A stretch of DNA of 10,000 bases from GCA-003244245 sp046262495 (lineage in GTDB: Bacteria; Actinomycetota; Actinomycetes; Mycobacteriales; Pseudonocardiaceae), in contig JBHEMR010000030.1 in the NCBI GenBank assembly GCA_046262495.1, forward strand, positions 1-10,000. Reading direction: 5' to 3'. Each line of letters opens with the position of its first letter. The first letter of the stretch is position 1. Shown piece after piece: positions 1 through 4,866 of this stretch. The notes beneath the pieces were generated by a model. It had not been told where the DNA came from and did no database searches. It saw only the letters and a program-made list of their open reading frames with translations. The translations under genes and the position numbers were made by a program.

Positions 1-45
1 ACCGGTGAGCAGGAACTCGAGCTCATCGTCGAGAGCGGCGGCTAG
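1..45 (+). CDS. 3' end of an unidentified plus-strand gene (partial)
   Basis: Frame 1 reads TGEQELELIVESGG and ends at a TAG at 43-45. Codons are typical of a GC-rich actinobacterial gene (ACC, GAG, CTC, ATC, GTC, GGC). If real, it converges on hisS, and the two stop codons overlap on opposite strands (TAG at 43-45; hisS TAG at 44-42). Fourteen residues are too few to identify a family. An alternative is a minus-strand gene starting at the ATG at 26-24, just after hisS. I prefer the plus-strand reading because of its codon use, but only weakly. Confidence 0.4.
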   Translation, partial: TGEQELELIVESGG

Positions 46-1331
46 CCCAGCATGGTGGTGACGACCGAGAGGGCTGCGTCGGTGGGGGCCTGTTGTTGGT
101 CGCCGGTCACCATGTTGCGGATGGTGACCGCACCCACCGCCCACTCGTCACGTCCGACGATCACCGCGACCCGAGCCCCCGACTTGTTGGCTCTGGCGAG
201 TTCCTTGCCCAGCTTCCTGACCTCCAGCGGGGTGCTGGTGCGCAGACCGGCCTGGCGCAGACCGCGGGCGACCTGCCGGGCGGCCTGCGCCAGCGTCTCG
301 TCTACCGGGATGACCGCGACATCCACTTCACTGCGCGGTGCGGGCAGCAAGCCATGGGTGCTCAGGAAATCCATCAAGGTGACGTCGCCCATACCGAAAC
401 CGATCCCGGGGATCTGCGTGGCGCAAAACAGCCCCACCAAGTTCGAGTAGCGGCCGCCGCCGAACAGCGAGCGGCGATTCTCCGGGTTGGTGTCGAACAC
501 TTCGAAGACCGTTGAGGTGTAGTAGTCGAATCCCCGTACGATCAATGGATCGAACTTGATCAAATCCCGCGCGCCGGTATCGAGTACGCGCATCAGGACT
601 GACCGCTCGCGCGCCTCGCTCGGGAGGTCGTCAAGGAGGGCGTCGCCGGCGCCGAGGATCTCGCCCAGCCGCTGAAACTGCTTTTCCGTCAGCCCCAGTT
701 CGGCAGCTTCTTGGGCCAGCTTATCTTGAGGGTATTTCTCCCATCGGTCGATGAGCGCGCTGACCTCACGGACCTGGTCGGCTGACACTTCGACCATCGT
801 CGTCAGGATTGCATTCAACAGAACCCGGTCACTGACGCGCAGCACCCACATGTCAGGCGACGCGGTTAGGCCGGCCATCATGTCATGGATCAGTTCGAAG
901 ATCTCGATCTCACACGACGGACTGTCCGACCCGAACACGTCGACGTTGATCTGCCAGTGCTCACGAACCCGGCCGCGCTGCGGACGCTCGTAGCGGTGGC
1001 AATTCGGGTGGCTGTACCAACGCACCGGGAACGGGAGCTTGCCGGCGTTGCCCGCAATGATCCGGGCCACCGACGGGGTCATCTCCGGGCGCAGGGCCAA
1101 CCGCCGCTCGCCACGGTCGGTGAGGGTGTACAGCTGCTGCTCTACGATTTCCTGGCTGGACTTCGCCTCGTAGATCTCGACCGGTTCCAGGATCGGGCCG
1201 TCGTAGCGCAGGTAGCCGTACCGTTCGATCACGTCATAGAGCCGCTGGAAAACCTGAGTCCGGACACTCATCTCCGCAGGCAAGAAGTCACGGGTACCAC
1301 GGTAGGGCGCAGTCGGCAGGTAGTCAGCCAC
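42..1331 (-). CDS. hisS: Divergent, archaeal-like histidyl-tRNA synthetase
   Basis: Class II synthetase that charges tRNA-His with histidine in the cytoplasm; 429 residues from the GTG at 1331, a normal length. Visible signatures are the N-terminal YRGTRDFLP, the LALRPEMTPS segment (about residues 78-87), motif 2 RYERPQRGRVREH (113-125), the histidine-binding RGFDYY (266-271), GGGRYSNL (291-298), and a C-terminal alpha/beta anticodon-binding domain (about 335-429). Motif 3 reads GFGMGDVT where bacterial enzymes normally have a conserved Arg. Together with REHWQINVDVFG in motif 2 this resembles archaeal-type or second-copy HisRS more than the usual actinobacterial enzyme (recalled, not searched). 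The frame stays open upstream to 1499, but that part overlaps sigD and lies outside the family, so GTG 1331, about ten residues before GTRDF, is chosen. No Shine-Dalgarno is seen. A TACGCT box ends 8 nt before the GTG. It lies 25 bp after sigD on the same strand, so co-transcription is likely. Whether it is the only HisRS of the genome cannot be told here. Confidence 0.9.
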   Translation of the reverse strand: MADYLPTAPYRGTRDFLPAEMSVRTQVFQRLYDVIERYGYLRYDGPILEPVEIYEAKSSQEIVEQQLYTLTDRGERRLALRPEMTPSVARIIAGNAGKLPFPVRWYSHPNCHRYERPQRGRVREHWQINVDVFGSDSPSCEIEIFELIHDMMAGLTASPDMWVLRVSDRVLLNAILTTMVEVSADQVREVSALIDRWEKYPQDKLAQEAAELGLTEKQFQRLGEILGAGDALLDDLPSEARERSVLMRVLDTGARDLIKFDPLIVRGFDYYTSTVFEVFDTNPENRRSLFGGGRYSNLVGLFCATQIPGIGFGMGDVTLMDFLSTHGLLPAPRSEVDVAVIPVDETLAQAARQVARGLRQAGLRTSTPLEVRKLGKELARANKSGARVAVIVGRDEWAVGAVTIRNMVTGDQQQAPTDAALSVVTTMLG

Positions 1332-1339
1332 GGTGGAAG

Positions 1340-1345
1340 AGCGTA
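1340..1345 (-). promoter_or_regulatory. Possible -10 box for a leaderless hisS transcript
   Basis: On the minus strand TACGCT fits the actinobacterial TAnnnT pattern and ends 8 nt before the hisS GTG at 1331, near the spacing expected if transcription starts at the start codon. hisS lacks a Shine-Dalgarno, which agrees with this. No good -35 is visible and a match to TAnnnT is common by chance. Confidence 0.25.
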
Positions 1346-1356
1346 GGCGCAGCTCG

Positions 1357-2262
1357 CTACAGCACGTCGTGGTGGGCGACAACGACAGTGAGTCGGTCCG
1401 GCCCGAACCCGTCGGGCGCCCACTCGCGCAAGGACCCAAGCTTCCCGGCGATCTTGCCGGTCGCCGCTGGCACGCGAAGTTTCGATCGATCAGTGTCATG
1501 ACAGCGTGCCCGTGCCGTCAGGAGATTGCGCAGCCGGCTCAATGCCCGGTGCTGCGCCACCCGGACCGCGCCCGGCGTCGAGCCCACAGCCTCGGCGGTC
1601 TCCTCCGCGGACAGCCCGACCACAACCCGCAAGATGAGCACCTCACGCTGCCGTTCGGGCAGGTTGTGCAGCAGTTTGGCCATCCGTCCGGTGACCTCAT
1701 TTTGCAGCACCTGCGCCTCCGGACCATCGGTCAGCTCCAGGGTGTCCGGCAGTTCCGGGACCAGATCGGCGCGATTGCGTGCGGCGTTGCGGTGCGCGTC
1801 AGCCACCTTGTGCGAGGCGATGCCGTACACGAAAGACAGAAATGGCCGGCCTTGGTCGCGGTAACTGGGCAGGGCCGTGAGCACCGCGAGGCATACCTCC
1901 TGGGCTACGTCATCCGCCGAAGCGAACGTCTTCTCCTGACCACCGACACGAGCCCGGCAGTACCGCAACACCAGGGGGCGGACCCAGCGAAGCACCCCAG
2001 CGACGGCATCTCGCTCACCATTGACGGCAGCCGCAACAAGTACGGCGAAGTCGTCCTCGATGGTGCTGGTGGACTCGCTACTACCAGGAGAAGGTGCAGT
2101 GGAAGTTTTAGCTTCGGAAAGGCTGAGAACAGATTGACGCAACGTCACGATATCATTCCGTAAAGTTGCGTCATTCACTGAGGCAGGATTCGCGGCTGGG
2201 ATGGTCTCGCAGTCCGGTGGCGTCTTGAGCAGTGCAACGTTACCCACGGTTGTGCTCACCAT
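1357..2262 (-). CDS. sigD: SigD/ShbA-like RNA polymerase sigma factor
   Basis: Sigma-70 family, ECF-like factor that directs RNA polymerase to a set of promoters. Numbered from the ATG at 2262 (301 residues), region 2 spans about 91-165 with RYCRARVG, SADDVAQEVCLAVLTALP and FLSFVYGIASHKVADAHR. Region 4 spans about 195-250 with LPERQREVLILRVVVGLSAEE and GAVRVAQHRALSRLR. These segments are close to M. tuberculosis SigD as I recall it. ATG 2262 is chosen because GAGGGAGGG directly precedes it; the frame stays open to an ATG at 2295. The first 70 or so residues are unlike SigD, Ser/Thr/Pro-rich, and use many A/T-ending codons, so a later start is possible. About 50 residues follow region 4, longer than I know for SigD, yet their codons look normal. 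No anti-sigma gene (rsdA) follows; hisS does. Anti-sigma control, if any, must be encoded elsewhere. Confidence 0.85.
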   Translation of the reverse strand: MVSTTVGNVALLKTPPDCETIPAANPASVNDATLRNDIVTLRQSVLSLSEAKTSTAPSPGSSESTSTIEDDFAVLVAAAVNGERDAVAGVLRWVRPLVLRYCRARVGGQEKTFASADDVAQEVCLAVLTALPSYRDQGRPFLSFVYGIASHKVADAHRNAARNRADLVPELPDTLELTDGPEAQVLQNEVTGRMAKLLHNLPERQREVLILRVVVGLSAEETAEAVGSTPGAVRVAQHRALSRLRNLLTARARCHDTDRSKLRVPAATGKIAGKLGSLREWAPDGFGPDRLTVVVAHHDVL

Positions 2263-2391
2263 CCCTCCCTCGCTAGGGCGACCGCAGATCATCAAACGGT
2301 CCAGTGCTTACTGCGCACAGAGTGCCGGACTCCGGTGCACCGGTCATCCCATCTACAGATCATCTTCCAGCTACCCCAGGCCCGGCAGGAC

Positions 2392-2413
2392 CACTACCTC
2401 AGATGAGGTAGTG
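2392..2413. promoter_or_regulatory. Perfect 22-bp palindrome upstream of sigD
   Basis: CACTACCTCA, then GA, then TGAGGTAGTG: ten-base arms around a two-base centre. The size and symmetry suit a dimeric repressor or a response-regulator site. It lies about 130 bp upstream of the sigD ATG and about 430 bp upstream of merR, so sigD is the likelier target. The binding protein is unknown. No U-tract follows, so a terminator is less likely. Confidence 0.45.
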
Positions 2414-2840
2414 CGGACGACTTCTACATCTGGGGGATAAGCGGACCGTGCTCAGGTGCCCTCCTGCCACGTGCACGCTTGTAGCTGTGCGGGCCATCGT
2501 CGCCTGCTACCGGGTGTCAGTGGTCACCGTCGGCAAGCAGTGGCTGGACGTGCTGTCGCACGTTGAGTTGCTGCCAGCCCGCACCGTCTTGTCGATGTTC
2601 ATCAAAGCCGACGAACCCAACTCACGGGGGCCGTCCTGGGAGCATACTGCCCCACTAGCTCTGCACAGACTGGCTAAAGGGCATGCCCGCGCTGGAGAGC
2701 GCATAAATCGTCGATGACCGTTCGTTGCAGGTCTTTTTCGACGAACATTCGCGGGTCGATCAGATCCACCCAACGCCGGTGCTCTCGCGCCAGCCATCTC
2801 GACCAGGCCGGGGAAAAATCGCGAGTTCGACGAGACTCCG
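2414..2840. other. Gene-poor stretch between sigD and merR
   Basis: There is no confident gene in these 427 bases. Two weak coding signals are visible. On the plus strand, the middle of a GTG-started frame at 2448-2717 has G/C-biased third positions (about 2518-2630, VGKQWLDVLSHVELLPAR and on). On the minus strand, a 60-codon headless frame (2856-2674, stop TAG) reads like a protein C-terminus (HRRWVDLIDPRMFVEKDL). Neither is recognised, neither has a good start site, and they could be remnants of deleted genes. No RNA gene or hairpin with a U-tract was seen. Confidence 0.4.
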
Positions 2841-2878
2841 CGTGACAGTGATACTGTTACGACAGTATCACTGTCACG
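2841..2878. promoter_or_regulatory. 38-bp palindrome, probable MerR operator
   Basis: Two 17-base arms, CGTGACAGTGATACTGT and ACAGTATCACTGTCACG, are exact reverse complements around a four-base centre (TACG, 2858-2861). It ends 15 bp before the merR GTG at 2894, with the GGGGGG ribosome-binding tract between. MerR-family dimers bind long dyads between the -10 and -35 of their own promoters, so autoregulation of merR-fadA-fadB is the natural reading. A possible -10 (TACTGT, 2852-2857) lies inside the left arm. The promoter boxes are uncertain, but the symmetry is not. Confidence 0.8.
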
Positions 2879-2880
2879 TT

Positions 2881-2886
2881 GGGGGG
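2881..2886 (+). promoter_or_regulatory. Ribosome-binding tract of merR
   Basis: GGGGGG lies 7 nt before the GTG at 2894 and is what decides that start over the in-frame TTG at 2879, which overlaps the end of the palindrome. Confidence 0.5.
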
Positions 2887-2893
2887 CGCGGTC

Positions 2894-3653
2894 GTGGTTG
2901 ATGAGCTCACCATCGCGGAGCTGGCCGCTCGCACCGGCATCAGTGTGCGGACGATCCGCTTTTACACCGGGTTGGGCTTGATCCCGCCGCCGGCAGTGCG
3001 CGGTCGGCTGGGCTTGTATGACGAGTGCCACGCGGCCCGCCTGCAGCTGATCCGCGACCTGCAGGAGCTCGGGTTCACGCTGGCGGCCATCGAGGGCTAC
3101 CTCGCCAGGATCCCGCTGGACCGATCACCCGAGGACCTCGCCCTGCACCGCGCTGCTCGCGCCGTGGCTGCCCGAGGAGCCAGAGACCGTCAGCAGGGCC
3201 GAGCTCGATACTCGCGCCGGGCGCATCCTGGACGACGACGAGCTGGCCAGCCTGGTGACGCTCGGCGTGATCCGGCGCGACGGGGCTGCTGATGCAGCCC
3301 AGGCCTGGACGCTCACCAGCCCAGCAATGCTGAGTTACGGGCTGAGCCTGCTCGGCACCGAAATGGACTTCGCGGTGCAGTTGGCGTCCAAGCAGATCAT
3401 CGAAGCGCATACCAGCGCGCTGGCCACCGAGTTGGTGGCGTTGTTCCACAACACGGTGTTACGTGAATACCGACAGCGTGGCCGCCCGCCCGAGCTGCGC
3501 GACCGGCTGATCGCCTTGCTGGAGCAGCTCAAACCGATCACCGTCGACGGGGTCGTCACTAATTTCCAGCTGGCCGTCAATCGCGCGATCCGCGAATCCG
3601 TTCCCGCAAGTGCCGAAGTGCCATCTCCACAATCCGGAGCGAGTCATGACTGA
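2894..3653 (+). pseudogene. MerR-family regulator of the fad operon, frameshifted
   Basis: The N-terminal part (from GTG 2894) is a MerR winged helix: ELTIAELAARTGISVRTIRFYTGLGLIPPP, then LQLIRDLQELGFTLAAIEGYLARIPLD. The frame is lost near 3149-3153, after about residue 86. There CTGCACCGCGCTGCTC should read on as HRALLAPWLPEEPE, which appears in the next frame and continues without a stop to the TGA at 3651-3653. Loss of two bases in a CGCGCG run (or gain of one) explains this. Repaired, the protein would have about 253 residues, with a mostly helical C-terminal domain of about 150 residues in the position of an effector-binding domain. As written, translation stops at 3292 (132 residues, the last 46 or so out of frame). 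The repaired end overlaps the fadA ATG by 8 bp, so the two genes were translationally coupled. An acyl-CoA effector is inferred only from context. A sequencing error is possible. Confidence 0.8.
3636..3639 (+). promoter_or_regulatory. Ribosome-binding site fixing the fadA start
   Basis: GGAG lies 6 nt before the ATG at 3646, inside the last codons of merR. It favours ATG 3646 over the in-frame GTG at 3610. The thiolase fold also starts right after 3646 (TEAFLYDALRTPRGK). Confidence 0.7.
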
Positions 3654-4857
3654 AGCATTCCTTTACGATGCTCTGCGCACCCCGCGGGGCAAGGGCAAGC
3701 CGACTGGCGCATTGCACGGCGTCAAGCCGATCTCCCTGGTCACCGGGTTGATCGACGAGCTGCGCAACCGTCACCCGAACCTGGACCCGGCGCGGATCGA
3801 CGACATGGTGCTCGGAATCGTCGCCCCGATAGGTGACCAGGGCGGGGATCTGCCGCGCGCCGCGGCGTTGGCCGCCGGGCTGCCCGACACCGTCGCCGGG
3901 CTGCAGATCAACCGGTTCTGCGCCTCCGGCCTGGAGGCGGTGAACCTCGGTGCGATGAAGGTTCGGTCGGGCTGGGAGGACCTGGTGCTCACCGGCGGCG
4001 TCGAGTCGATGTCCCGGGTACCGATGGGCTCCGATGGCGGCGCCATCGCGATGGACCCGGAGACCGCCTACGCGGCTCGCTTCGTCCCGCAGGGCGTCAG
4101 CGCGGATCTGATCGCCACCATCGAGGGTTTCACCCGCCACGACGTCGACTCCTACGCCGTGGAATCCCAGCACCGTGCCGCCAAGGCGTGGAGCAACGGC
4201 TACTTTCAGCGCTCGGTCGTCCCGGTGCGGGACCGCACCGGCATCGTCATCCTCGAGCGTGACGAGCACTTGCGCCCGGACACCACCATTGCGGGCCTCG
4301 GTGCGCTCACACCGTCCTTCGCTGACATCGGTGAGCAGGCCGGGTTCGATGCCGTCGCGTTGCAGCGCTACCACTGGGTGGAGCGAATCGAGCATGTCCA
4401 CCACGCCGGCAACTCCTCGGGGATCGTCGACGGCGCGGCGCTGGTGGTCGTGGGTTCCGAGCAGGTGGGGCGGGATCTTGGGCTGACCCCGCGGGCTCGG
4501 ATCGTGGCCGGCGCGGTCACCGGCGAGGAGCCGACGATCATGTTGACCGGCCCGGCACCGGCGACTCGCAAGGCGCTGGCCAAGGCTGGCATGACGATGG
4601 ATCAGATCGACCTGGTGGAGGTCAACGAGGCCTTCGCCGCGGTGGTGCTGCGCTTCATGCGGGAGATGGACGTGCCGCACGACAAGCTCAACGTCAACGG
4701 CGGTGCGATCGCCATGGGTCATCCGCTGGGCGCCACCGGCGCCGTGATCCTGGGCACTTTGATCGACGAGCTGGAGCGCCGCGACCTGCGTTACGGCCTG
4801 GCCACGCTGTGCGTCGGCGGCGGCATGGGTATCGCCACCATCATCGAGCGGCTCTAA
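3646..4857 (+). CDS. fadA: Acetyl-CoA acyltransferase (thiolase), beta-oxidation
   Basis: Thiolase that cleaves 3-ketoacyl-CoA with CoA to give acetyl-CoA and a shortened acyl-CoA, the last step of beta-oxidation. It has 403 residues, the usual family length. Catalytic features are all present: nucleophile Cys92 in NRFCASGLEAV, NEAF at 327-330, His359 in GGAIAMGHPLGATGA, and Cys389 in TLCVGGGMG. The N-terminus DALRTPRGKGKPTGALHGVKP is typical of degradative FadA. It starts inside the end of merR and its stop codon overlaps the ribosome-binding site of fadB. The pair therefore belongs to one operon and probably forms the two-subunit trifunctional complex known for FadA and FadB of M. tuberculosis (Rv0859/Rv0860). 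If merR is truly truncated, ribosomes ending at 3292 no longer feed fadA, but it keeps its own GGAG site. Confidence 0.93.
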   Translation: MTEAFLYDALRTPRGKGKPTGALHGVKPISLVTGLIDELRNRHPNLDPARIDDMVLGIVAPIGDQGGDLPRAAALAAGLPDTVAGLQINRFCASGLEAVNLGAMKVRSGWEDLVLTGGVESMSRVPMGSDGGAIAMDPETAYAARFVPQGVSADLIATIEGFTRHDVDSYAVESQHRAAKAWSNGYFQRSVVPVRDRTGIVILERDEHLRPDTTIAGLGALTPSFADIGEQAGFDAVALQRYHWVERIEHVHHAGNSSGIVDGAALVVVGSEQVGRDLGLTPRARIVAGAVTGEEPTIMLTGPAPATRKALAKAGMTMDQIDLVEVNEAFAAVVLRFMREMDVPHDKLNVNGGAIAMGHPLGATGAVILGTLIDELERRDLRYGLATLCVGGGMGIATIIERL

Positions 4858-4866
4858 GGGGTAGCA

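Noticed and set aside
1332..1499. A longer HisRS start at the ATG at 1499
   Set aside because: The extra 56 residues are unlike any HisRS and lie wholly in another frame of the sigD 3' end and the 25-bp gap.
1333..2163. A 276-codon plus-strand frame opposite sigD
   Set aside because: The opposite strand encodes clear sigma regions 2 and 4. The plus-strand product has no domain and shadow-like composition.
2263..2893. Possible tRNA or other structured RNA gene in the long gap
   Set aside because: No cloverleaf arms, TTCGA T-loop context with matching acceptor stem, or riboswitch-like conserved core was found by reading.
3146..3156. Programmed ribosomal frameshift in merR
   Set aside because: No heptameric slippery sequence, internal Shine-Dalgarno or following stem was evident. 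A plain two-base loss in a CG run is simpler.
3255..3653. A separate small gene starting at GTG 3255
   Set aside because: Its frame carries coding-like codons upstream of 3255 back to about 3150, where they join the MerR N-terminal half, so it is the second half of one broken gene.
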